Below are positions 1-11,800 of a stretch of 64,000 bases of DNA, one piece after another. The notes beneath the pieces were generated by a model. That model searched no databases. It had not been told where the DNA came from and saw only the letters and a program-made list of their open reading frames with translations. Position 1 is the stretch's first letter; each line of letters opens with the position of its first letter. The stretch spans positions 26,335,062 through 26,399,061 of the forward strand of contig NC_021678.1 in NCBI RefSeq assembly GCF_000247815.1. The letters run 5' to 3'. The position numbers and the translations under genes are program-made. Source of the DNA: Ficedula albicollis. Taxonomy: Eukaryota; Chordata; Aves; Passeriformes; Muscicapidae.

Positions 1-1654
1 AATAGCAATAACACAAACACGGAAAGCCACCCCAAGCCATACACATTGTTTCCGAGGTACTGTGCATGCCACAGTGTAGTAAGAGCATTGTTAGCAGGCT
101 CACAAGACCTAGCAGCTATTCTTTTTACTACAGTAGCCAGAGGAGGAAAAGAAATACATTACACAGTGAAAGGTGTTAATATAGCCAGAAAGCCTCTAAA
201 TGGAGAAAAGTGGAATCAGCTTGTTTTCTTGGGTAGGCTGAGCTAAGCATGAAGGCACAATTCAGAGCACCCAGAAAGTGGCTGGGAAGCTCAGGGGATT
301 TCTGTTTGGGGCTGCCTAGACTGTGAGAATTTCCTGCGATTTCACAACGAAAATTTTATTTACAGAAACTCCCTTTGTTGCTCTATTTGTGTGAGCTTCA
401 AATCTGAAAGTCTGTTTCTTTCTTCAGTCCTTGTTTTTTTTCCACAAAATGTATGCTGAGATTGGGTTCTCAAATGCTCTGAGCACAAGTTTTTCAGACA
501 ATACTTTAGTTCTGGGTTGTTGGCAGTCTTTGAAGGGAGACTTGTGCCTGTCTGAGCTTAGATTTTGGTTCTGTTGCTGGGTCTTTTTAATCACTGCAGT
601 TTCTATGCTATCCAACAGGCATCCTTCCAGTCTAGATGAAAATGCAAATAATACAAAGCAGCTTCTCACTTAGGCTATAAAGCAGAAGGGAAGAAAACAT
701 GTATCAAAAATTTCACTGGAATCTCAGTGCCTTGCGGTATGTAAGTGTTAAACTAGACCAAATGTCTGAAGTTAATCAGAATGCTTGCTGTAATGCTGGG
801 TAGTTATGCCCCACGACCATTGTACTGCACCTCCCATTTTAATAACTTTTCTGACAATGAGGGCTATGCAATGCTGATCTTCAAGTGCTGAGTTATGTGG
901 TATTTAGATATCAGAGAAAGAAAACCCTTTCTGTTAACACACAAGAAATGGACTTCTACAAACAGAAAGCTATTTAGCAGTAAAAAAACCAAAACAAAAG
1001 AGCCCCACAAACTGTCAATTCCCTGGGTTTTCTCCTGTGAACAATAAAAAATGGCAGGTTTTGTGTTTTATACAGAGAGGGGGGAGAGAATAAATGTTGT
1101 GCTGTTGTCAGAGTGAAAGACTGAATACTGGTGGAAAATGCTGAATTTCACTCCCCATTAATGAATAAAAATAACATTGTAATGTTATAAAACACTCATA
1201 ACAATGAAGCAAAGGGTACTTGTGTTTAGTGTGACTTGTATTAGAACACTAAAAACAACAGTGTTTATTTAGAGCAGAGATGGCTGAGAAATTGCAAGCA
1301 GAAATAGGAAATGCATTTCTGCAAAACTCAGACAAACCCTCTCTCCACCATGGCTACGGTTCCTCTGCCCAAAGAAATTCTTCTCAGAGACACTGGTCAT
1401 CAGTTCTTATTGACCTGGTTAATGTGTAATGGTTATTTTCATGCTCTACCTGTGTGAAATGTTTGTTCTCATCCACCTCAGCTCAGCTGACACTTGGGCA
1501 TCTTGGCACAGCTCTATTCAGTGGCTGAATAGAGAATGATATCTCACTCTTTCCAAAGATTTTACTGCCCCATGTTATAAGAAAGATGTTTTCTTCCTCA
1601 TATTCTGTCTCCCTCTGCTGATGCTCTTAAATGAAAGACTTGCTCTCAGAAGGA
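1..1654. other. non-coding stretch, nothing recognised
   Basis: I see no exon, RNA gene or repeat that I recognise here. Short open frames of 60-80 residues occur on both strands and overlap each other, as expected of non-coding DNA. Several A-rich patches occur near 980-1060 without a clear repeat unit. Confidence 0.6.
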
Positions 1655-1715
1655 CAGAAATTACTAACTAGTAGAAACAAATATTTCTCAGAAATTACTA
1701 ACTAGTAGAAACAAA
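1655..1715. repeat. two-copy direct duplication, 27 bp, period 34
   Basis: A 27-base segment beginning CAGAAATTACTAACTAG occurs at 1655-1681 and again, unchanged, at 1689-1715, with 7 bases between the copies. The perfect identity points to a fairly recent local duplication, for example by replication slippage. No coding role is visible. Confidence 0.85.
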
Positions 1716-4700
1716 CATATCAAAATGTTCTGCTCAGCCATGTTGTGCAACATTCTGGGCATCGTTTAACCAAGGAGAGAACATGATAATCCCTGGTTGA
1801 AAAAAATAGGTGTGTGGCTAAATTACTTGCAAATAGGCTGTGAAGCATATAAAATTAGTGCAGTTGTATTGGAAAAATATTTACAAAAATGGCCTGGAGT
1901 CAGGGTCTGGTGAGTACTGACAAAGAAAACAGTTGCTGCCTCAATAGGCCTGGAGACCAGAAAGAGGGTGAGATGAAAGAATGCAGCTGTATCTGGCTCT
2001 CTGAAATAAATTAGGAGAAGGGGAAGCAAGGCATTATATGAGCTGTTGCTCATGTGACCCTTATTGCAGTGGAAATTAAATATGCAATGGATGTTTTATG
2101 CATGAAGAGAGAAAACGTTGCAAATACCTTTTTGGAAATCCAAAGTCTACTTTGGGTAACCTCACATCCAGGAAGAAATGAGATTGAAACCACCAAAGGG
2201 AGGGCAACCAGGCTGAGTTCAGACTGGCAAAATTCCCTAATTCGATTTTCAAAGCGTATAAAAAGTCAGGAGAGAGGAGCACTCACTCAGATAATACAGA
2301 CCAGGCTGTCTTTTTCCTTTTCCCCACCTGTTCTTCAACACTAAATTTCCTTCCCATCTGAGCTGCCTCTCTTTTTCTTTCTCACACTTTGCCCAGAGCT
2401 GTCAGTATCTCAGCATCTTCTCTCCACATCTTCCCCTTTCTTCTCTCCCTGTCTCAGCACGTGGGGAACACAGTAAACTAGAAAGAAACACCAGTTCCTT
2501 AACTTAAGCACAAATCACTTGTACAAAACACCCCTGAGGCCCCAGATCACAAAAGGACAAAACATACATATTGTATGTTGCAAAAGCAAGGAAAGATTTG
2601 AATGTTTGGGGCTTCCAGGTAAAGAGCAGCAGTTGCTGATAAATTCACTTGTTAAAGTTCTTGTGTGTTGTTGATTTTTCTGCATAATTCTCTGTTGGCT
2701 CATGGTTGGGTTTTTAGGCCTCTTTTAGAAACAAGTAAAATCTCATCACAAGCAGTGTTTAAGATGGCTCTGCAGGCAAGCCCTGGTTTCCCTCCCCTTC
2801 CTGAATTACATCGGGAGAAATCACTTCTGTTCTTGGATGTAAACTCAGCAGGATAAAGATCAGTATCGTAATCACCACAGGTTTGAAACAAGTCTAGACT
2901 GCATGAACAAAAAAGAAAGGAAAATAGAAATACTAGTGCAGCTAACAGTGATATGATGAGACAAGAGCTGGTTCCTCTGTGAAGTTTCAGTCCAGGACAA
3001 CCACTTGGACAGGAACTGTCTGTGAGCCACCAGCACTTCAAATTTTACAGGTCGAGATAAAATAATTCCTTTGTGATGCAAATGCCTCTCAAACAGAGAT
3101 AGTGCCGCTGATATATTAATGCCAGCAGGGGAAATTAATCCGACAAGTTTATTGAGACAAGAGTTGCATCCTGCGTTTCCATCTTGACTGATCAGCACAG
3201 TGCAGCTTAAGCCTGTGAATAACATCACACATTGGATATTAGCAAAAGCTTCTTAAATGTATAGTTCCCTACAATAAAAAAAAAAAAAAAAGCACTGGAA
3301 GAGTCTTTTCTCTTACACATCAATAAGAAAAATTTGTTGGATTTATTCTATGGTCTGTATAGCTGCTGGGGTACAGGAAATCTTTATCAAACTAGTAAAT
3401 GTTTAGTATCAGTTCTGTACCTCAAATAACAGAAAACAGCAATATAGACTTTCTTTTCTTAACAGCTTTCTGACCTTCTGACTGCAATTCCCACTCTGAG
3501 TGACTGCAGTTCAGGAAAATCATGTATTCTGAAGAGCCTGGTGGCAGCAGAGAATCTCATCAATTTTAATCCCTGAAAGGCTCACAGAGTTTGAGCCTGG
3601 CAACAAAACATTGCACAACATGGCTGAGCAGAACAGATCTGCTCCCTCCTGACACCAGTAACAGAGATCAGCACCCCCTGCCCCACGTGGCCTTTGCCTC
3701 TGGGTGCTGGAAGAGGAGCAGGAGAGCAATTTGGCTGAATGCAGAGATGCCCTGTGTAAAGACACACAGATATAACACACAAGTGGCAGCTCCCAGGGTG
3801 GATGGGACAAAGGTCTACTCTTTTTAAATGGAGGTATAGCAGTAGAAAAGCTTAGCTTTTGAATCTATTCCATCTCAGGGGAGAGAAAAGTAAGGCAGGG
3901 TCTGATGCTTTTTTCCCCTTTATCCATGTAGTTTTGCTGCAGGAACCCAGAAAAATGGGTTGCAAATGATATTTGAAAAATGGGATGAAATGCAAACCCA
4001 GCTCTTCATTAGCTCCTCAGCATTCTGAGACCAAGCAGGGTCCAGCCACCTGCCACTCCCTAATGAAATGGAGTTGAGGGAATGAATTGCCATCTATAAT
4101 AAACCAAAGTTTGGTTCCAGTCCTGCAAACTCAAATCCTTCTTGTTTGCAGGCTTTGTCCTGGGGTCTGAGCACAGCCATTGAGTTCCTGAACAAACATA
4201 AAGGAGTCTCCCTTAGAACAGCCTCTTGAATCCTTGTTAATAGTATGGCAACATTTCACTTTTGCATGTCCCTTAATCTCATTTTCCACACCCAAAAATG
4301 AGCAATACATAATTCCACACTAAAACTCTACATCTTTATAAATACGTTGCACACATACTTCTCCAAAGCTTGTTGAAAACATTTGACTGCACAGTGAAAA
4401 CAGATTTTATTTTGCTACTCTGACCCACAGCATTTAACACTATTTAAAACAAAAACAAATACTGATGGCCTTTTCCAGTGGAAATGTGGCATGTTGGTTC
4501 AGGCAGGCTGATGCTCAGCACAGCTTGAACAACAGGGTGGATGCATGTTCCTACTGCCTCAAAAATTCTTGCACAGACTTAAAGGTTGCCTTACTGTGCT
4601 AGTGTCCATTTAAAGCAAGGCTGTTTACTCCAGGTTCTTGCTGCAGAGCAGAGAAGCACCTGCACTGCTACAACAGCTCTCTGTTTACAGCTCTCCCTGT

Positions 4701-5122
4701 TTGCACATCACTGGAGACATCCGCATTGTCCTGAGCTGGCAGCTCTCTTCCTTTGGAAGCAGTTGTAGATAGAGGTATTGATTAAGAGAGACACCAATCC
4801 TCATCCATATCTTACAAGTAAAGAGAGGGAAAAGCATTGCTAAATCTGTAGTCTAATTATAGCTGGAAACAACTGAGGGCAAATGGCTGTGAGGAGAATT
4901 ATTGAGCTGTGAGGGGCAATACAACCAAGCAGCAGGAAGCCATAGATAACTGAATGGGGAATAGCCCTTCAGCAGACTGTAGTGAACATGGTAAAAGTTG
5001 AGATATTTGCTCCTACAGTAACAGAAATTCAGATTTGATTTACTTTGTGGACCACAGGTCTGTTTTCTTTACCCAGATCATAGCAGGTGGGTATAATTCA
5101 GTATACTTGCATCCTCCCTTTG
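1716..5122. other. non-coding stretch with an A16 run
   Basis: No gene or dispersed repeat is recognised. A run of 16 A at 3276-3291 directly follows ACAAT, so it reads as a poly-A signal running into a poly-A tract. That could be the tail of a very old retroinsertion, but I see no matching body or target-site duplication. Open frames of up to 118 residues (2872-3228, minus strand) overlap others and resemble no family I know. Confidence 0.55.
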
Positions 5123-5162
5123 AATAGCATGAATATAACTATAATAGCATTGAATATAACTA
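5123..5162. repeat. short tandem duplication, about 20 bp
   Basis: AATAGCATGAATATAACTA at 5123-5141 is repeated as the same word with one extra T at 5143-5162. The copies are separated by a single base. This is a small local duplication with one indel and no apparent function. Confidence 0.75.
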
Positions 5163-7390
5163 CCAGAACATATTTTTTGTGGATAAACATTCTTCCTACT
5201 CTTCTTTAGAGAGGGATCTCACCTCAGCTCATGAGGTTGTGTATGCATTACAAACATGTTAATGTCAAAGATCAGAGGCTGAAAATTTGTCCTGTGTTCT
5301 CTCCCCCAATATCCTACTGACTGAACTCTAGAAAGTATATTTTAAATTATAACCCTCCCTTTTATTTCCCAAAGATATAGTCCTTCTTCCACAAGAAATC
5401 TCCTTTGGACAGGAGTTCAGTGGTAGATGTAATACATCAGGTGGGAAACTCAGTGTATATCAGCAGCAGACCTAAGAGGCTGAGGCTGTGGAGCCATCAG
5501 GAAGGAACATAATGTGAAATTGCTTGTACATGCTGTTCTTCTGCTTGCTGGAAAAGCTCTGTTCTTGTGACACTTCAGGGGATTAAGCTGATGAGTGTGC
5601 TATGCAACCAGGAACTAATGCTGCTTAAAAGAGCCTTTCTGAAACTTTTTTCCCTTGTATTTTTTTTTCCCCCAGACTGGTGACCTTTCATCCAAAGTTC
5701 AAGCTCTTGTTGTCTCTTTAAATGGAATGTGAGAACACAAATAGCACATGTATGAGCTTCATCACCAAGAGTTGTGTCTGTAGGGAATGGGAGAAGTGAT
5801 GAGGGGCAATCTGCTTGTTTCCAGGCTGAAATACAAAAGCTGACAAATCTCTCTTAAAACAGTCTGCCTGACTGTTTTTCATTATCCTTGGGGGCTGGCA
5901 TCCTGGCTCAGCAGAGCAGGAGCCCTGGTGTGGGTCTCAGACCCAGAGTCCTTCTTTGGTGGCCTTGGGCAGGTCATTTCTGCTGTGGCTCCTGCCAGGA
6001 CTGCCCAGAGCCATCTTCCCCCAGCCCTCAGTTAAGCAAACACAGCTCTTGGAGAACAGTGCTTTCATTGATTTTCTTCAGATGACTAAACTGCTGTCCT
6101 CAGATGAACATTCCCGGGATATCAGCTGATAATACAGCTTTTGATTTGGTCACCCACATAAAATTGTTCAACTGAAGGCTGGATTTTCACCACAGTCACA
6201 AGAGATAGAGGTCAGCCTTATCTGCTCTGCTGTGGAACCAGTGAGCACAGCTGCTTTTAAAACTTGTAGCACTGAACTTTCATGAGCTTGTAAAACAAAA
6301 ACTTTGTGTTCTGGAACAACTGTTTCTCATGCAGAATAAAAGACCCCCACTCTTCCAAATGTGCTCCATAGAGCATTTGGTATAGTTATGGTTCTACAGA
6401 AGAATGAGAACTGAATTATTTAAGAGAGATGCTTCCTTACCTGGCTCAAAAGAATGAAAATAACCATTGACTGGATATCTGAATGCTTTATTCTGGAGGG
6501 AAGAGCATCATACTCTTAAAACATTGAAAGTTAGGAATCACTTTTTTTGCCAGTTGTTTTAAGGAAGGCAGTAGATAATGCAAAGTGACAAATACCTTGG
6601 CATAAACAGTGAGAAATTATATTGGATTGTTTTTACCACCAGTAAGTGTAATCTTACTCCACACAGAAAGCAAGATCAGCCCGTTTGAGATGCCAGTATT
6701 GCTTGAGCTAATGTGTTTACTCATTTTCAGAGCTTGAAGTCAGTGAAATAGTTAATAAAGTTAGTAGATCTGTTGCACTGGATTGAGGACAGTTGGCATT
6801 TCCCTTAGAACTATTGATTCTGGGTTCTGGGCAGCAGCTGGCAGGTTTGCTGTGCCTGGCTAAGCATTGAGGACCTTCTCTGTAGAAGATGCCAGCCTGC
6901 CTGGGTACAACTTGTCCATAGATTTTAAAAGTATGAGGACAGCCACACAGCAACAGCAGTAGCTTGCTTGAGCTCTGGCAGCTGTTCTGATGAGTTTCCA
7001 ACTTGGATGCTGTGATTCCTGTCATGCACAGGGAGAAAGACACACGGGTCACTCCAAACAAACCCTGATCTGTGCAGCTCCTCTCAGCAGGATGCGCAAA
7101 ACTGAATCCTGGCCCCTGAAAACACAAGTGATGAACAACCAACAATTTCTTCTGCCACAGGATGGCAGATTTGGGGATAGTTTGCACTGAGGCAGGCACA
7201 TGTCACTCAGCCTGGGGAGCTGCTGTTTCGGTAGGCAGGCTGGGGAATAGTGACAGCAGCCATGGGCTTCCAGTGCCCTCCCTTCCCCCAAAGCAATTAC
7301 CAAACTCCAAGTGTCTGTCAGAGAGAGGAACAAGAGAGCAGGTCCCTGCTGTTCTGCCACCCCAAAAAGCTGTGCCCCCAGGGGGCTGTG
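5163..7390. other. non-coding stretch, nothing recognised
   Basis: No exon or repeat family is recognised. The end of the stretch (about 6830-7390) is more GC-rich than its surroundings and holds overlapping open frames on both strands, including one of 160 residues on the minus strand (6717-7199). These overlap in several frames and show no domain that I recognise. Confidence 0.55.
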
Positions 7391-7525
7391 CCCACGCCCT
7401 GCTGGACCCAGCTGAATGGCACAAGTCCTTCCCATTGCCAGTCTCACAAAAACAGCTTCTCCCACGCCCTGCTGGACCCAGCTGAATGGCACAAGTCCTT
7501 CCCATTGCCAGTCTCACAAAAACAG
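7391..7525. repeat. perfect two-copy duplication, 65 bp, period 70
   Basis: The 65-base segment at 7391-7455, beginning CCCACGCCCTGCTGGACCCA, is repeated without change at 7461-7525. The 5-base spacer is CTTCT. Perfect identity over 65 bp means a recent duplication or an assembly duplication. It lies in a GC-rich patch whose overlapping open frames on both strands I consider fortuitous. Confidence 0.95.
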
Positions 7526-8790
7526 AATTTTAAATACCACAAGACTCAGTCGGCTTTCCCCATCAAATTGCCATTTTATGGGATAGTCTGAAACTTAAAT
7601 ACAATGAACTTTATTGCCAATCTGACATTTATCTGCAATGTATATTTACTGCCTGGAGAGCGAGGGCGAGTGGTGTGTTTTCTGCTCTGTCAAACAAGAA
7701 AAAGATACAGCAGGACTCTCCCCATTACCTCCACTAAAAAGAATCAGATTTATTTACCTTGACTTGAGAGAGTTGTTTTCACAGGATGTCTCTGTACTTT
7801 TACAAGCTGTGTGAGATCTACCTTGTTCTTAATAAGGTGTAAATACATCCTTCCTCTTTGACTGTAAGACCCTGATACAGGGGGGAAATGCTGAAAGAGG
7901 AGGATGTTTGTTATATTGCAAGCTTTTTATAATACCAGTCTAATGAGATAATGTGTTTATTTATTATAACAATAAACACAGCTGTAAAATGGACAATAAA
8001 AATAATAGATGACTCACAGATTTCTATACCAAACATGTCAGCTATAACTGGGGAATATATTAAATGATCCATCTGCTTGCCACCTTGTACACTTTTTTCC
8101 CTAGTATCCTCAATATTTAAAAACAGTCAGCATTATTTATATTAATTACTCACTAACAACAGCAACAACAAAAACTCTGCAAGCAAATTGATTGGCCTTG
8201 CAATATAATTCCCCAGCCACATAACACACACACATGCACTATGGTCTTTCCCTTACACTCAAATTTAATGAATGTGATGGACTTGCTTTTCTTTATTAAT
8301 AGTTTTCACTTTATCATGCCAATAGTATTGAGTCTTCTCTTTATTAGTGTCTTGGAGACAGTGCTAGCAATGATACATCATATAAAAGGTTGAGAGACAG
8401 TACAATCCATTAAGCTGGGAAAGAAAGCTTCATCTCCTTTCCAAGAGCAGCAGCTCCAGAATAAGAACTCTGACAAAAGTCCTAAAATTGGAATAAGATC
8501 AGCTGAAAAATCCAACAAAGGTGAATTGTTTGGGGTAACAGATCTTATTCAAGAAATATTTCCTTTCTCAAATGTGTATAAATTTATAGAGGCAAATGCT
8601 GGCATTTATATAAACAAGATAGAAGACAGAAACTGATACACAGCCAGATCCAGACTTGCATGCAAGGAGAACCTGAATTTCTCCCATGTCCTTGCCCAAT
8701 GTTAGACTCATCAGGGAACAATGCCATTGCTTTGGGAAACCTTAATTGATCAGTGACAAGTTAAGTAATTGCCATCAAATATCTTAATTC
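7526..8790. other. AT-rich non-coding stretch, possible conserved element
   Basis: No gene is recognised. Roughly 7900-8300 is AT-rich with many TAAT/ATTA words and a short AC run near 8224-8234. The appearance is compatible with a conserved non-coding element, but conservation cannot be judged from one sequence. Confidence 0.5.
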
Positions 8791-8814
8791 TTTAATGTAC
8801 AGTCGTACATTAAA
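8791..8814. other. perfect 10-bp inverted repeat with a 4-base loop
   Basis: TTTAATGTAC at 8791-8800 is followed by AGTC and then by its exact reverse complement GTACATTAAA at 8805-8814. This can form a hairpin with a 10-bp stem and a tetraloop. The stem is AT-rich and far shorter than a microRNA precursor. It could equally be a dyad protein-binding site; neither role can be shown here. Confidence 0.85.
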
Positions 8815-11800
8815 TCTCTAATTACTGCAGTATTAGTTTAGGAGCTGACTAAGAAAAAGAGGTACAACGATGTGAAAAAGCTGTTTTGGAAATTCCTTTC
8901 CATTTTTTACCTAAGTATAAAGAAGTCTTATCTGATGCAGAAGATTAAATAGTCTTGAAACTTTGGGATTCTATGTTTTAGAAAATCCAGCTTTACATGT
9001 TTCTGGAGCAACTGTAGATTACAAAGACTAAAGCAAAGAATATTTAACAGGACAGTGGGTTTTTCCACTAGCTTAATAATAAACTGTATCCTAGAATGTC
9101 TGGACACAGAATTGGGTCCAAACTTTCTTCTATACCCAATTTTTTAGGTATTTCAACCTAACAACATTGAAAACTTCATTAATACTTTAGCCCTCCTGCC
9201 ATTATTGAAAACATCCAAATTATGTAAACATTTACTGTGAGCATAGTAATACAATATAATAATGTAGAAATCATTTAAATGCGTAATTAAAAGAATGAAT
9301 ACATGAATATATTTGCAGGTAAAATTTACTTCAATCACTTTTTAGACAAATTCTGCATTTATTTGGCATACGGTCAACCCTACCTCTCTCAACATTAGCT
9401 CTAAAGTTAAGAGTTTAAAATTGTCCACAGTTAGTAAGGATATCCACTAAAATAGATAAAAAATAGATAAAATAGATGCCCAGATATCTACTAACACAAA
9501 TGAGCTTTTTTTTGAACCATATGGATTTCTTCCTCCAACTTCCAAATACTTTTACCTCACACCTTCTACAGGCAGAAAAATTAATGTTTCCTGGTGCATT
9601 CAAGGGACTCTTTTAAAATGTGTTCCCCCTGTTTTCTGTAACATCTTTGTGCCTTCAGACAGACTATATCCTTCTATACAGCTGAAAGTAAAATAGTGGA
9701 AAACAGGGAGTATTTTGAAGTTGGGGCTTTTCTCCTTGGTGGGCTGTTTGGATGCTTTTTTTGGCAGAAAATCTTTCAGAAAATCTCTCAAACAAAGGAG
9801 ACAGCAGAATGTTCAGCCCTTGCTGAAAGGGTTTGAAGTGCAGCACACAGAAGGTTCATCTGCAGTGAGCAGTGCTTTAGCTGGCAACAATAACACCTCA
9901 GTGATGGGAATTCTGCTTACAAGCTGTTTTGCCTAAATAAAAGAAGATGGTCAGGCAGCTATATATCAAAACCCGTCAACAGATTTTTCCATCTACTTTC
10001 AATTTTTATTCTCCTCTCATCCCTCTCTCCCAGAGTACATGAAGTACCCTCCTGCAGGCACCCTGCATGAGTATGTCATTGATTCAAAAGGGCAAAGCTA
10101 CTTTTTCTAGCTAGAAATTAAAAAGGTTTCAGTGCCTGTGGTGGCTGGTTGTAGAGGTTATTGCTAGTTAGTGCTATTATGGGATTTCACTTTCTCTATT
10201 TTCCATTTAGTCCATTTCCTATTATTATTCCAAAGGGTTCAATAACAAAACAGCACTCAGGATGAGACAGGAAATCTGAATAATAGATATTATACTATTT
10301 TCTGAGACAGAAAAAGGGTCCTGGTAGCAACCTAGTGCAAGATTTTTATCAAAAATAATGGAAGGGATATCTCAGTTTCTGTTCTGAATCCATCATTTCA
10401 CCAGCTGCAGTAAGAACCCATAATTCTTGAAGTGTTTTACTTCGAGGTCAGCAAGCTGCAAGACTCTTCTAAACAAATTCACTTCTGGTGTTATTGCACA
10501 GACAGCTACAGAACTGTCCCAGGGAGGAAATGATGGATCCTTCATTTGTAGATATTTTTTCTAGCTGTTTTTCTTGGAGGATTTTTCAGCTAGAAACTAG
10601 CACAGAACAGCACCTTTTATTAATAGCACATCAGATCCTAGCAAGACAAAACATGTCACAGGTTAGAGAAAGAAAAGCCACCTCCTCCCAGCACTTTACT
10701 TGTTTTTAACCAGCTGGGACCATTCAAGACTGTTTCCCAGGCTGCTGTAAGGTGAAAACTGCATTTATAAAGGGCAGCCCAGTGCAGTTAGTCCATCAAC
10801 TGTGTTAGACCATAAGTTCATCTTTCTCAAGTCAAGGTGTCTTGCTTGATAAAAGTCCTGCAAGCTTAGCAGAGTTCCCTGGAGCAATCTGACAGTAGCT
10901 GCCTGTAATTAGCTAACACCACCCTGGGGAGATTTTTCTCATCTTCCAACACCTGGTTTTGGCTGCAGATGTATCTTGGTTCTCATGGTTTCCAGTTTAA
11001 TTGATATCTTTCCACAGGCTCAATAAAGATATTGTAATTTGGGGTTGGTTTGGCTTTTTTTTTCTTTATTTTCTCATAGGTCAGGAATGAATATTGGAAT
11101 ACTGACTGACAGTTCTGCTTTTGAAATTTTTGAAACACTGTCACCATGATTTACTCCAATTGTGGTGCTGCTGAGGCATCCATTACCTCCTTGGTTCTCA
11201 CTTAAAGGAAACTTGGGTTTTTCCACAAGACTTCTGCAGCAAAATAAATCTCCACATTGCCACCTATATAATCAATACTGATCAATCTTGTTATGAAAAA
11301 AATATAAAATGACAGGCGTATGTAGCATTATTCTTCCTTTCATGAAATGCATCTATTTCTAGGGCAGGGTCATTACAGCTGTTTTAATTGTTCTGAGCAG
11401 ATGCAGTAACATTTTAGGACAGGAAGAAGAATTTTGCTGTATATATTTAGCTGGGAAGGAATAATCTGAGAAAACACCCCATCATATTCTGAATCCTGCT
11501 TATAGAGCAAAACTTAATCTACAGCATTAACTTTTGTGTGCAGATGTTTTGAAGTCTTTAACATATGCAAGAATTCAGGACTTAATATTTCATGAATGTT
11601 CTGAATGGTGTATTCTCTCTCTGAGACACTGACTGAGACATGAGGAGTTTCACCAGCTGTATAAATCACCACATTTTGGATTCCATTTGAGTGCCACTGG
11701 GAAAAGTCTGTTTTACTGGTGGGGCCCTGCTCCATGAGGTGTGGTAGAATGGGCTAAATGCTCTCCCTGCCACCAGCCCTGTTTGTGGCTGATCTCACAC

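Noticed and set aside
3276..3291. A16 run after a poly-A-signal-like word as a processed pseudogene tail
   Set aside because: No recognisable gene body precedes it and no flanking direct repeat was found.
6717..7199. Minus-strand open frame of 160 residues
   Set aside because: No family recognised and other frames overlap; fits chance in a locally GC-rich patch.
8384..8392. ATATAAAAGG as a TATA box
   Set aside because: No other promoter signal nearby and no gene downstream; common in AT-rich sequence.
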